Source: Deinococcus sp. KSM4-11
Lineage (GTDB): Bacteria > Deinococcota > Deinococci > Deinococcales > Deinococcaceae
Assembly (NCBI RefSeq): GCF_004801415.1
Contig: NZ_SSNX01000001.1
Location: 992,001-1,056,000 of the forward strand
DNA length: 64,000 bases
Direction: 5' to 3'
The notes under the pieces: model-generated
Databases searched by the model: none
Told to the model about the DNA's origin: nothing
What the model saw: only the letters and a program-made list of their open reading frames with translations
Translations under genes and position numbers: made by a program
In this document: positions 25,681-34,655 of the stretch, piece after piece
Position numbering within the stretch: the stretch's first letter is position 1
Layout of the letters: every line of letters begins with the position of its first letter

Positions 25681-26520
25681 ATGCCAGTCCTCGCCCTCCG
25701 ACGCGCCCGTTGGAGCTCCAGTCGACCCAGGTTCCTTCCGCTCCTGACGCTCATGGGCCTGGGGCTAGCGTGGGGCTGGGCAGCGGCCACCCCCTTCCAG
25801 ATCGAGGTGCGGATGCTCGGCAGACCGCTCACGTCTTCGCAGCGCAAGACGGTGGACGAGGCGATGACGCGGGTGTCGTCGCTGATCACGTCCTCGTTCG
25901 TGCCGGTTCAGGTGGACGAGGACGCCAGGGCCTGCGACCGGGCGCTCCCGGCCGTGCACGAGCTTGCGCGGCATCTGATCATTTATGTGAATGTCACCAG
26001 ACTGGGGCGGGATCTGTATGCCGATTCCACCCCCTGCGATCTGCACGACGGCACCTACCTGCCGATCTACGCCCTGATCGACCTGAACAGCACCGGCCTG
26101 AACGACCTGAGCCACGCCGACCTGCTGGACACCATGATCCATGAGACGCTGCACGCGCTGGGCGTGGGGACCCTATGGACGAGCGACACGCGGGTCTCGA
26201 TCAGCGGCGATCAGGACGACACCAGGTTCATCCGCAAGGTCGGAAGGACGTATTACTACACCGCGCCGCGTGGCCTGGCCGCATACCGCGCGCTGGGCGG
26301 CCAGGCCACGCCCGGCATTCCCCTCGACCCGGACGCCGGACACTGGGCCGGGAACGCGGTCTGCTCGGAGATTCTGTCGGGCACGGCGGGCGACTACACT
26401 GGGCGGGTCAATCCGATCAGCGTACTGACCCTGGCCGCCCTGCAGGATCTGGGGTACGGCGTGAACCTCGCGGCGGCCAGCGCCTTCAGGCTCCCCCGGC
26501 ATGCGTGTCCGGTGGACTGA
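25681..26520 (+). CDS. Exported leishmanolysin-like zinc metalloprotease
   Basis: Protein of 279 residues with an Arg-rich N terminus and a signal-peptide-like hydrophobic stretch (about 19-36). The zinc site is [12 protein letters not shown] (HETLH at 154-158, Gly161). About 60 residues later comes [17 protein letters not shown], matching the 'HW...n.EiMtG' third-ligand block of family M8 (His221), but the Met of the Met-turn is Leu here. Two pairs of cysteines (84/119 and 228/276 approximately) could form disulfides in the mature protein. An extracellular or periplasmic protease is inferred. The gene lies between cdsA and dxr on the opposite strand, an intrusion into an otherwise conserved cluster. 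Confidence 0.8.
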   Translation: MPVLALRRARWSSSRPRFLPLLTLMGLGLAWGWAAATPFQIEVRMLGRPLTSSQRKTVDEAMTRVSSLITSSFVPVQVDEDARACDRALPAVHELARHLIIYVNVTRLGRDLYADSTPCDLHDGTYLPIYALIDLNSTGLNDLSHADLLDTMIHETLHALGVGTLWTSDTRVSISGDQDDTRFIRKVGRTYYYTAPRGLAAYRALGGQATPGIPLDPDAGHWAGNAVCSEILSGTAGDYTGRVNPISVLTLAALQDLGYGVNLAAASAFRLPRHACPVD

Positions 26521-26578
26521 GGCCATCGGTCTGGACGGGCCATACCCGGACAGCCCCGACGCCACGGCCCACAACGGG

Positions 26579-27412
26579 TCAGCGCGAGAAGACGCTGATG
26601 TGCAGGAACAGGTAGGTGGCGGGCACCGCGAACAGCAGCGAGTCCAGCCGGTCGAGGAAACCCCCGTGGCCCGGCAGGCTGTTCCCGGAGTCCTTGGTGC
26701 GCAGCGCCCGCTTGATCAGGCTCTCCGAGAGGTCGCCGAGCTGCGAGGCGCTGGCCACCAGAATCGAGTACAGCAGGCTCTCCAGCGGCGACCAGATGTG
26801 GGTGAGGGAACTGATCAGCAGCACCGTCAGGAAGCTCAGCGCCAGGCCGCCGACGGCCCCCTCGACGGTCTTGCCGGGGCTGACCTCGGGCGCCAGCTTG
26901 CGCCGCCCGAAGTAGAATCCGCCGAAGAAACCACCGATGTCGGCCGCGAATGTTGCCAGCAGGGGAAGCGCGAAGTACAGCAGGCCGTCACCCGCGTCCG
27001 GGCTGTAGCGCAGCAGCAGGAAATACCCCAGAAGCCACGGGATGTACAGCAGGCCGAACAGCGAGTACACCACGCGCTCCAGGGGCCGCTCGCCGGGCCG
27101 CATGACCTCCATGACCAGCAGGTACCCCAGGGCCACGGTGAGCACCACTTCGCGCCAGGATCCGCCCGCCCAGGGGGGCGTCGCCTGGATGCCGGGCAGA
27201 CTGGCCACGATGAGGGCCGTGCCGAAGACGGCCAGGGAAATCCGCCGCACGTCGATGTCGTTGCGGTCGAGCATGCGGATGTACTCGTAGAGGCACATCA
27301 CGGACACGAAGACCAGGGCGGGCAACATGGCGTACGCCCCCAGCCACACGAGCACGCTGATGACCGTGAAGGCCACCACCGACGTCAGTACGCGGGTGCT
27401 CAGGCTTTCCAC
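26579..27412 (-). CDS. cdsA: Phosphatidate cytidylyltransferase
   Basis: Protein of 277 residues with about eight membrane segments. The family signature runs near the C terminus: ASQLGDLSESLIKRALRTKD followed by SGNSLPGHGGFLDRLDS, matching S-x3-KR-x4-KD-x5-PGHGG-x2-DR-D. It makes CDP-diacylglycerol from phosphatidate and CTP for phospholipid synthesis. Start is a GTG at 27412 without a clear ribosome site; a hairpin-rich 91-base gap separates it from frr. Convergent with the protease gene. Confidence 0.93.
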   Translation of the reverse strand: MESLSTRVLTSVVAFTVISVLVWLGAYAMLPALVFVSVMCLYEYIRMLDRNDIDVRRISLAVFGTALIVASLPGIQATPPWAGGSWREVVLTVALGYLLVMEVMRPGERPLERVVYSLFGLLYIPWLLGYFLLLRYSPDAGDGLLYFALPLLATFAADIGGFFGGFYFGRRKLAPEVSPGKTVEGAVGGLALSFLTVLLISSLTHIWSPLESLLYSILVASASQLGDLSESLIKRALRTKDSGNSLPGHGGFLDRLDSLLFAVPATYLFLHISVFSR

Positions 27413-27438
27413 GCGTCACCCGGTCGCCAAAACGGCGC

Positions 27439-27481
27439 GTGGAGTGGAGCGCGGCCGTCCGGTTCGCGCTGTGCACTCCAC
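27439..27481 (-). terminator. large hairpin between frr and cdsA
   Basis: GTGGAGTG (27439-27446) pairs with CACTCCAC (27474-27481) and AGCGCG (27448-27453) with CGCGCT (27465-27470), a near-continuous 14-bp stem. On the minus strand TTTT follows about ten bases later. It may partially terminate between frr and cdsA. Confidence 0.45.
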
Positions 27482-27503
27482 CCGCCGCGTTTCCTGAGGA
27501 GCG

Positions 27504-28055
27504 TCACCCGAGGATTTCCTGCTCCTTCTTCTGCACGATCTGATCGACTTTGGCAATGTACTCGTCGGTGATCTTCTGCACGTCGCCCTCACCGCGCTTG
27601 ATCTCGTCGTCGCCGAGGCCCTCGATCTTCTTGACCTCATCCAGCGCGTGCTTGCGCAGGTTCCGCACGGCGATGCGGGCGTCCTCGGCGTAGCCCTTGG
27701 CGTTCTTGACCATCTCCTTGCGGCGTTCCTCGGTCAGCATGGGCACCGTGATGAAGATGGTATCGCCCTTGTTGTTCGGGTTCAGGCCCAGGTCGCTGTC
27801 GCGGATGGCCTTCTCGATGGGGTTCAGGGCGCCCCGATCCCACGGCGTGATGACCAGCGTGCGCGCGTCGGGCGTGGTCACGCTGGCGACCTGGTCGAGC
27901 GGCATGGTGGAGCCGTAGTACTCCACGACGATCTTCTTCAGGATGCCGGGGTTCGCCCGGCCGGTGCGGAGAATGCCGAGGTTGCTGTCCAGGGATTCGA
28001 GGGCCTTGCCCATACGCTCGCGGGTCTCGGCCTGGATGGATTTCATGTCAGCCAT
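27504..28055 (-). CDS. frr: Ribosome recycling factor
   Basis: Protein of 183 residues, the standard length. Recognised by [44 protein letters not shown], and [18 protein letters not shown]. With EF-G it splits ribosomes after termination. A good Shine-Dalgarno (AGGAGG, 7 bases from the ATG) precedes it, consistent with translation from the polycistronic rpsB-tsf-pyrH-frr mRNA; 79 bases after pyrH. Confidence 0.97.
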   Translation of the reverse strand: MADMKSIQAETRERMGKALESLDSNLGILRTGRANPGILKKIVVEYYGSTMPLDQVASVTTPDARTLVITPWDRGALNPIEKAIRDSDLGLNPNNKGDTIFITVPMLTEERRKEMVKNAKGYAEDARIAVRNLRKHALDEVKKIEGLGDDEIKRGEGDVQKITDEYIAKVDQIVQKKEQEILG

Positions 28056-28127
28056 GAGGTGGCCTCCTGGTGAAGTGAAGGGTGGGGACTGGTGGAATTG
28101 TAACGCCGCGCTCCGTGAAGGCGCGAC

Positions 28128-29761
<1,634 letters not shown>

Positions 29762-29801
29762 GGGAGTGACCTCCTGGGTCGTGAATTATGGGTGTGGGGA
29801 C

Positions 29802-29894
29802 AGCAGGGCTTACGCCGTCAGGAACTGCACCGGTGGAGAACGGGGGAAGTCCGCGACACGCGCCGGACTTCCCCCCAATTCCGGCTGCCCTGCT
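29802..29894 (-). other. structured rpsB-tsf intergenic RNA
   Basis: A 12-bp stem GGGGGAAGTCCG (29842-29853) / CGGACTTCCCCC (29864-29875) lies inside a longer-range pair AGCAGGGC (29802-29809) / GCCCTGCT (29887-29894). The outer stem spans the rpsB stop to just before the tsf ribosome site. No T run; a translational or processing element is possible. Confidence 0.5.
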
Positions 29895-30647
29895 TTAGTT
29901 GCTGGCTTCCGCGAGGTCGGCGTCCTCGGTCTCATCGACCGGGGCGTCCGCCGTGACGTCCTCGCCACCGCCGCGCGCCTCGACGAGCAGGTCGCCGATG
30001 CGGTGCGTGATGAGCTGGATGCTGCGGATCGCGTCGTCGTTGCCGGGCACGATGTAGTCGATGACGTCCGGATCGCTGTCCGTGTCGGCCAGGGCGATCA
30101 CGGGAATCCCCAGGCGGTTGGCTTCCTGAACGGCGATGACTTCCTTGGTCGGATCGACCACGAAGATCGCGTCCGGCAGGCGGTTCATCTTGCGGATGCC
30201 GCCCACGAAGCGCAGCAGACGCTCACGCTGGTTGCCGAGTTCGATGCGCTCGGCCTTGGGGCGGTCGTTGATGCGGCCAGACTCGAACAGGTCATCAAGC
30301 TCGTTCAGGCGATCCACGCGGGTGCGGATGGTCTTGAAGTTCGTGAGCATCCCGCCCAGCCAGCGGCTGGTGACAAAGGGCATGCCGGTCCGGCGAGCTT
30401 CCAGTTCCACGATCTCCTGCGCCTGCTTCTTGGTGCCGACGAACAGGATGACGCCGCCACGCTCGGCGAGTTCCTTGATGAAGTCGAAGCTGCGATCCAC
30501 CTGCTTGAGGGTCTTCTGCAGGTCGATGATGAAGATGCCGTTGCGCTCGGCGAAGATGAAGCGCTTGAACTTGGGGTTCCAGCGTTTGGTTTCGTGACCG
30601 AAGTGGACTCCGGCTTCCAGCAGCTGCTTCATGGAGATATACGACAT
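29895..30647 (-). CDS. rpsB: 30S ribosomal protein S2
   Basis: Protein of 250 residues. Conserved features: [55 protein letters not shown] and the tail [17 protein letters not shown]. It is the first gene of the cluster, with a leader of about 135 bases starting from a TATACT (30781-30786) and an AGGAG 7 bases before the ATG. The acidic C-terminal 25 residues are Deinococcus-like in length. S2 autoregulates its leader in many bacteria; not demonstrated here. Confidence 0.97.
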   Translation of the reverse strand: MSYISMKQLLEAGVHFGHETKRWNPKFKRFIFAERNGIFIIDLQKTLKQVDRSFDFIKELAERGGVILFVGTKKQAQEIVELEARRTGMPFVTSRWLGGMLTNFKTIRTRVDRLNELDDLFESGRINDRPKAERIELGNQRERLLRFVGGIRKMNRLPDAIFVVDPTKEVIAVQEANRLGIPVIALADTDSDPDVIDYIVPGNDDAIRSIQLITHRIGDLLVEARGGGEDVTADAPVDETEDADLAEASN

Positions 30648-30780
30648 GCGGACTCCTGAACGTTGAAGTGGGAAGAAGTCTGCCGTCCTTGTGCCAGCCC
30701 CGCGTCAGGGACGCGTTTCGGGCCAGGCCGGGCGCGACGTTCGAGCACGCACGGCGGGTCACAGGGGCACCCAAACGTGG

Positions 30781-30786
30781 AGTATA
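30781..30786 (-). promoter_or_regulatory. -10 (TATACT) for rpsB leader
   Basis: TATACT on the minus strand lies 133 bases before the rpsB ATG, giving a long leader, in contrast to leaderless neighbours. No convincing -35. Confidence 0.45.
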
Positions 30787-31596
30787 TCAGTTGCCGGCGC
30801 TGGCGAGGAGCCCTGCGGCCCGTCGCGACAGTTCCAGCGTTCGTGCCGCGTGGACGGGGTCGCCGGACTCCAGCGACCACGCGGCCGACAGGGCGGAATA
30901 GGCCTGCACCCACGCGAGCAGCCGGGAACGTTCGGAGCCGCCCGCTCTCACGACGACGTCCACCTGTCGTTCCAGCCGACCCGGGTGGAGGGCGACCTCC
31001 AGCGACGGATTGCACAGCATGTTCGCGTAGTCATAGCCGGTCTCCCCGATCAGACCCTTGGGGTCGATGACCCGCCAGTCGCCTGCCGGCGAGGTCATCA
31101 CGTTGCCATGGTGGACGTCGCCATGCAGCGGCCGGACATCGCGGGAAGTCTCCAGCAGGCTCTGCGCCACCTCCCAGGCAGTGGCATAGTCTCCCCCACC
31201 CGCTGCGGCGGCCTCCAGCGACCGGAACCACGCCCGGAGGTCGGGCAGGGCGGGCCAGGTGCCCGGGCGATCCTGGTGCACGGCATGGGCGGCCCCCACG
31301 AGAATCCGGGTCGCATCGTCGTCCTTCCCGTCGGCCACCATCTGGGGGAGCGAAGGGCTTCCATTCAGACGCTCCATCAGCAGAGCGGCACCCTGGTGCC
31401 GGTAGACGCGTGCCGCGCCGTGGCCTCCGAGCCAGGTCATCAGGGTGTGTCCGCGCAGTTCCTCGTCATGCCGTGCGATTTTCAGCATGGCGGGCTGCTC
31501 CCCCCACCTCACCGCGTACACCTCGCTCGAGAAGGTACGGATGACGTCGCCATCGAGTTCGAGCTGCCATGCGGTCATCAGGTCGGTCACGTTCAC
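30787..31596 (-). CDS. APH(6)/hydroxyurea-type aminoglycoside phosphotransferase-like kinase
   Basis: Protein of 269 residues. The kinase core shows ALLMERLNG (hinge), RPLHGDVHHGNVM (catalytic loop, Asp in HGDVHHGN) and DWRVIDPKGLIGETGYDYANMLCNP, a combination diagnostic of the APH_6_hur family (streptomycin 6-kinases and hydroxyurea-resistance kinases). The real substrate in a Deinococcus chromosome is unknown; an antibiotic or a metabolite are both possible. The GTG at 31596 is preceded 6 bases away by CAGGAT; the ATG at 31578 is the alternative. Divergent from uppP. Confidence 0.82.
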   Translation of the reverse strand: MNVTDLMTAWQLELDGDVIRTFSSEVYAVRWGEQPAMLKIARHDEELRGHTLMTWLGGHGAARVYRHQGAALLMERLNGSPSLPQMVADGKDDDATRILVGAAHAVHQDRPGTWPALPDLRAWFRSLEAAAAGGGDYATAWEVAQSLLETSRDVRPLHGDVHHGNVMTSPAGDWRVIDPKGLIGETGYDYANMLCNPSLEVALHPGRLERQVDVVVRAGGSERSRLLAWVQAYSALSAAWSLESGDPVHAARTLELSRRAAGLLASAGN

Positions 31597-31602
31597 CCGT
31601 CC

Positions 31603-31608
31603 ATCCTG
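31603..31608 (-). promoter_or_regulatory. candidate leaderless -10 (CAGGAT) of APH(6)-like gene
   Basis: CAGGAT ends 6 bases before the GTG at 31596; the same hexamer precedes the ATG at 16248. Confidence 0.38.
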
Positions 31609-31646
31609 CCCCTTTCGGAGGACGCCGGGGGCTGACAACACAATGT

Positions 31647-31652
31647 TAAGCT
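31647..31652 (+). promoter_or_regulatory. candidate -10 (TAAGCT) of uppP
   Basis: TAAGCT ends 9 bases before the ATG at 31662. Confidence 0.45.
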
Positions 31653-31661
31653 CGGCCCTGC

Positions 31662-32498
31662 ATGGACGCTCTTTACTCGATCATCCTGGGCATCGTCGAG
31701 GGAATCACGGAATTCCTTCCGGTCAGCTCCACGGGCCACCTCATCGTCGCGGGCGACCTGCTGCGGAGCAGTCTGGCTCCCACCTGGACGAAGGAGATGC
31801 GGGACGCCTTCGAGGTCATCATCCAGGGCGGCGCGATCCTGTCGGTGCTGGTGTATTACTGGAAGGATTTCCTGAAGATCCGCACCATTCCCACCGACTC
31901 CACGCAGCGCCAGCTCTGGACGAGCGTGCTGATCGGCTGCATCCCGGCCGTGATCCTGGGCGCCCTGTTCGGCTCGAAGATCAAGCACTTCCTGTTCACG
32001 CCCAGCGTGGTCGCGTGGGCACTGATCGTGGGCGGCGTGCTGATCTGGCTGGTCGAGAGCCGCCGGGTCACGCCCACCGTGCACGCGGTCGAGGAAATCC
32101 GCCCCCTCAAGGCGCTCGGGATCGGGGCCATTCAGTGCCTGGCGCTGCTGTGGCCGGGCTTTTCCCGCTCGGCCAGCTCGATCCTGGGCGGTATGCTGCT
32201 GGGCCTGGATCGGCCCGCCGCCACGCAGTTCAGCTTCTACCTGGGCTTCATCACGCTCGGCGGGGCGTCGCTGCTCGACCTGATCAAGAGCCGGCACGTG
32301 CTGGGGGAGATCGGTGCGCTGAACATGGTGCTCGGCATCGGCGTGAGCTTCGTCGTGGCGTACGCGTCCATCGGGTGGCTGCTGCGCTTCGTCTCCACGA
32401 ACAATTTCAAGCCCTTCGCGATCTACCGGGTCATCGTGGGCGCGCTCATCCTGGCACTGATCGCGGCGGGCGTCCTGAGCAACGCCAGCCTCGCGTAG
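31662..32498 (+). CDS. uppP: Undecaprenyl-diphosphate phosphatase (BacA/UppP)
   Basis: Protein of 278 residues with about eight membrane segments. The active-site loops are GIVEGITEFLPVSSTGHL (about 10-27) and QCLALLWPGFSRSASSILGG (about 157-176, including the 'PG.SRS' motif). It regenerates the lipid carrier of peptidoglycan synthesis and gives bacitracin tolerance. Single gene. Confidence 0.95.
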   Translation: MDALYSIILGIVEGITEFLPVSSTGHLIVAGDLLRSSLAPTWTKEMRDAFEVIIQGGAILSVLVYYWKDFLKIRTIPTDSTQRQLWTSVLIGCIPAVILGALFGSKIKHFLFTPSVVAWALIVGGVLIWLVESRRVTPTVHAVEEIRPLKALGIGAIQCLALLWPGFSRSASSILGGMLLGLDRPAATQFSFYLGFITLGGASLLDLIKSRHVLGEIGALNMVLGIGVSFVVAYASIGWLLRFVSTNNFKPFAIYRVIVGALILALIAAGVLSNASLA

Positions 32499-32556
32499 CG
32501 GCGCAGCTTGACGTATGGGCACGTGAAGACTCTTTTCCCCACCTTCCCCGCTCTGC

Positions 32557-32562
32557 CACAAT
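32557..32562 (+). promoter_or_regulatory. candidate leaderless -10 (CACAAT)
   Basis: CACAAT ends 6 bases before the ATG at 32569. Confidence 0.4.
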
Positions 32563-32568
32563 CACTCC

Positions 32569-33561
32569 ATGCGTCCCCCGACCGTCTACCGGCCTTTCAT
32601 GGGCGGCCAGTACGAGGTGGCGGCGGGGCTGTTCCGCCTGGGCACGCAGCCGATCCCGTGGCGTGAGGACGGCGCGCCGGAAGCGCACACCTTCGCGTTC
32701 GATGACACGTACCCGGCCTTCCTGGCCAGCAAGGCGGCGTCCCATCGACGCGCCCTTCACGAGTACGCGGGCGAAGCGAACCTCAGCACGACGTTGCGCG
32801 AGGCAGCCCTGTCATTCCTGGCGACGACGATGGCCGCCGAGAGCGACGGTGTGATCACGTGGGATGGAGTCTCCCTGCACAATGCCCAGCTGGGCTGGAC
32901 GGCTCACCTCGACCTCCGGCGTGGCAGCGTGGAGGGCCTGACCCGAACCCGCGCTCCCCTGTCCGGCGTCATTGCCGACATCGAGCCGATTCATGCCCTC
33001 GACTTCCTCGGGCTGAATGTGCAGGAGGATCTGGCGGTCATCGCCCGTGGCCCGGCCGGGGACTGGCTGGCGGCCACGCACGTCCTGAATCCGCAGCACT
33101 GGGATCCACGGGATAAACTCGGGCGGGATTTCGTGGCCGTCCATGCCCCGGTGGCGGGGAGCGGCCCCATGAACGCCACCGCCCCCCGGCTGGTGGACGC
33201 CGTGATCACGCGCGGCCCCTTCGTGCGCTTCGCGTGGGGACTGGCCATGACCGATCGTCTGGATCACCATCCGGCCGGGCCACCCGATGACGACCGGCAC
33301 AGTCAGACCCGCTTCGACCCGGAGCGGGCGTTCCTGCGGGTGGAACGCCAGACGCTCACAGGCTTTCCCCACGCGGACGGTGCGCTGTTCACCATCCGGC
33401 CCTACACCTCTGCCCTGACGATGGCTGTGATGACCCCGGAACAGGCCGCCGCGCTGGCACGGGCACTGCGATCCATGACTCCGGCCCAGGTGGCGTACAA
33501 GGGCCTCACCGCCCTGCTGCCGGATCTGCTGCTGTGGCTGGAGGCCCGCGCACTATCCTGA
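32569..33561 (+). CDS. Haem-dependent oxidative N-demethylase-like protein (DUF3445 family)
   Basis: Protein of 330 residues. Segments typical of this family: NVQEDLAVIARGPAGDWLAA, LNPQHWDPRDKLGRDFVAVHAPV (the 'P..W.p.eK.G.....iHapvp' block), and FLRVERQTLTGFPHADGALF with TIRPYTSAL ('RvERQtl.rlP....vlFtIrty'). The characterised member demethylates dimethylamine with haem and flavin partners; no such partner subunits are adjacent, so the substrate is open. It ends 5 bases before the RNase gene. Confidence 0.8.
   Translation: MRPPTVYRPFMGGQYEVAAGLFRLGTQPIPWREDGAPEAHTFAFDDTYPAFLASKAASHRRALHEYAGEANLSTTLREAALSFLATTMAAESDGVITWDGVSLHNAQLGWTAHLDLRRGSVEGLTRTRAPLSGVIADIEPIHALDFLGLNVQEDLAVIARGPAGDWLAATHVLNPQHWDPRDKLGRDFVAVHAPVAGSGPMNATAPRLVDAVITRGPFVRFAWGLAMTDRLDHHPAGPPDDDRHSQTRFDPERAFLRVERQTLTGFPHADGALFTIRPYTSALTMAVMTPEQAAALARALRSMTPAQVAYKGLTALLPDLLLWLEARALS
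33554..33559 (+). promoter_or_regulatory. leaderless -10 (TATCCT) of RNase-barstar pair
   Basis: TATCCT lies in the last codons of the demethylase-like gene and ends 7 bases before the GTG at 33567, giving the pair its own promoter. Confidence 0.58.
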
Positions 33562-33566
33562 GCGGC

Positions 33567-34025
33567 GTGCGCCGCCTGCCGTCCCTGATCGCCCTGCTGC
33601 TTGCCACTCTGTGTGCCTGCACTGCCCCGGTGAAGCAGACGGGAGCGGCCTCCGCTGCCCCCACCCAGGCGGACACGCGTCAGTCCGGGGGCAGTGCCGT
33701 TCCGTCCACCCGTCCTGGCCGGGATCCGACCAGCGGCCTGCGGTGGATCGCCGCCCGCGATCTGCCCCGGGAAGCCGGGCCGGTGCTCGACCGGATCGCG
33801 CAGGGCGGCCCGTTCCGCTCTGCACGGGATGGCGTGACCTTCGCCAACCGCGAGCACGTCCTGCCGGGCGCTCCACGCGGCACGTACCGCGAGTACACCG
33901 TGCCCACGCCCGGATCGAGTGACCGGGGCGCCCGACGGATCGTCTGCGCCGGGGCTCCCCGATCCACGGCCGAGTGCTACTACACCGCCGATCACTACGC
34001 GACCTTCCGGAGAATCCAGCCATGA
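33567..34025 (+). CDS. Guanyl-specific ribonuclease (RNase Sa/barnase family), lipoprotein
   Basis: Protein of 152 residues from the GTG at 33567. A lipoprotein-type signal peptide ends LLATLCAC with Cys18 as the likely lipidated residue; a Ser/Thr/Ala linker follows to about residue 55. The C-terminal 95 residues align along their whole length with the microbial guanyl-specific ribonucleases: LPREAGPVLDRIAQGGPF, FANREHVLP, YREYTVPTPG and ARRIV...CYYTADHYATF. All catalytic residues are present: Glu109, Arg124 and His143. It should cut single-stranded RNA after G, outside the cytoplasm. The next gene overlaps by 4 bases and encodes a barstar-like inhibitor. Confidence 0.9.
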   Translation: MRRLPSLIALLLATLCACTAPVKQTGAASAAPTQADTRQSGGSAVPSTRPGRDPTSGLRWIAARDLPREAGPVLDRIAQGGPFRSARDGVTFANREHVLPGAPRGTYREYTVPTPGSSDRGARRIVCAGAPRSTAECYYTADHYATFRRIQP

Positions 34026-34420
34026 CCCAGATCTTCGACGACGAGCCCTCCGGCCTGCAGGCCGCGCCGCGCGATCCGCGCATCATGGCGGCCGGCCATC
34101 AGGTCGGCGTGCGGGAAGTGAACTTCGGCGCCGTGCACGACAAGGACACGCTGATGCTCGCATTCCTCAGCGGCCTGGCCCTCGCGCACTCGTTCGGGCG
34201 CAACTGGGACGCGCTGTACGACCTCCTGAGTGACCCGACGCTGTGGCCCGGAAAGTTTGCGCTGCTGCTGTGTGACTACGCGAGGTTTCGCGCCCGGCAC
34301 CCTCACCTGAGCGCCGAGCTCGAACGGGTGCTGATCGATGCCCAGGCCGAGGCCACCACACAGTCCCGGAAACTCTGGCTGCTGATCGAGGAACTGGAGA
34401 GCGACCCGGACGCCCGGTAA
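34022..34420 (+). CDS. Barstar-family ribonuclease inhibitor
   Basis: Protein of 132 residues with no signal peptide, so cytoplasmic. The barstar core is seen in LALAHSFGRNWDALYDLLSD (residues about 52-71): in barstar the same region, NLDALWDCLTG, supplies the Asp residues that plug the RNase active site, here Asp63 and Asp67. It is longer than barstar (89) with about 25 extra N-terminal residues. ATGA overlap with the RNase gene implies coupled translation. It would protect the cell from RNase that is not exported. Confidence 0.85.
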   Translation: MTQIFDDEPSGLQAAPRDPRIMAAGHQVGVREVNFGAVHDKDTLMLAFLSGLALAHSFGRNWDALYDLLSDPTLWPGKFALLLCDYARFRARHPHLSAELERVLIDAQAEATTQSRKLWLLIEELESDPDAR

Positions 34421-34432
34421 CTGCGGTGTCGC

Positions 34433-34438
34433 TATCCT
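34433..34438 (+). promoter_or_regulatory. -10-like TATCCT after barstar gene
   Basis: TATCCT lies 5 bases before an ATG at 34444 that opens a 28-codon frame. Confidence 0.35.
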
Positions 34439-34443
34439 CAGAC

Positions 34444-34530
34444 ATGGTGCATTTGAGACACTGGAGGCACCTGGGTGTGTCGGGTGTCCCCCACCGAGTA
34501 CGACCGTGGAAGCGATTCAGAAACGCCTGA
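34444..34530 (+). CDS. possible 28-residue leaderless small protein
   Basis: The frame MVHLRHWRHLGVSGVPHRV... ends at TGA 34528-34530. Support is only the well placed TATCCT element upstream. The product would be very basic (many Arg/His/Lys). Alternatively TATCCT is the promoter of a longer leader for the lipoprotein gene at 34656 and the frame is not used, or serves as an upstream ORF. Confidence 0.2.
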   Translation: MVHLRHWRHLGVSGVPHRVRPWKRFRNA

Positions 34531-34534
34531 TGCT

Positions 34535-34548
34535 TGAGAACGTTCTCA
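34535..34548. promoter_or_regulatory. 14-bp perfect palindrome upstream of lipoprotein gene
   Basis: TGAGAACGTTCTCA reads the same on both strands. It lies 107 bases before the ATG at 34656 in a 235-base gap and may be a regulator binding site. Confidence 0.4.
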
Positions 34549-34642
34549 CGTCCGTGGGAGCCAGCCGTCAGGCGGGTTCACTACAGTGCGACGCGAGAGC
34601 CCACCCGACGCCGGGGGGACGTTCGGGGCCATGGCCCGCGAG

Positions 34643-34648
34643 AAGGAG
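34643..34648 (+). promoter_or_regulatory. Shine-Dalgarno AAGGAG of lipoprotein gene
   Basis: AAGGAG is 7 bases before the ATG at 34656 and fixes that start. Confidence 0.6.
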
Positions 34649-34655
34649 TGGGGCA

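Noticed and set aside
30648..30780. A named ribosomal leader motif in front of rpsB
   Set aside because: The leader is long enough, but I could not match its secondary structure to a known S2-binding motif; only the long leader is reported.
34535..34548. TGAGAACGTTCTCA as an SOS box
   Set aside because: The classical Gram-positive LexA site has GAAC and GTTC separated by four bases and Deinococcus uses the DdrO palindrome instead; this palindrome has no spacer. Kept only as an unknown palindrome.
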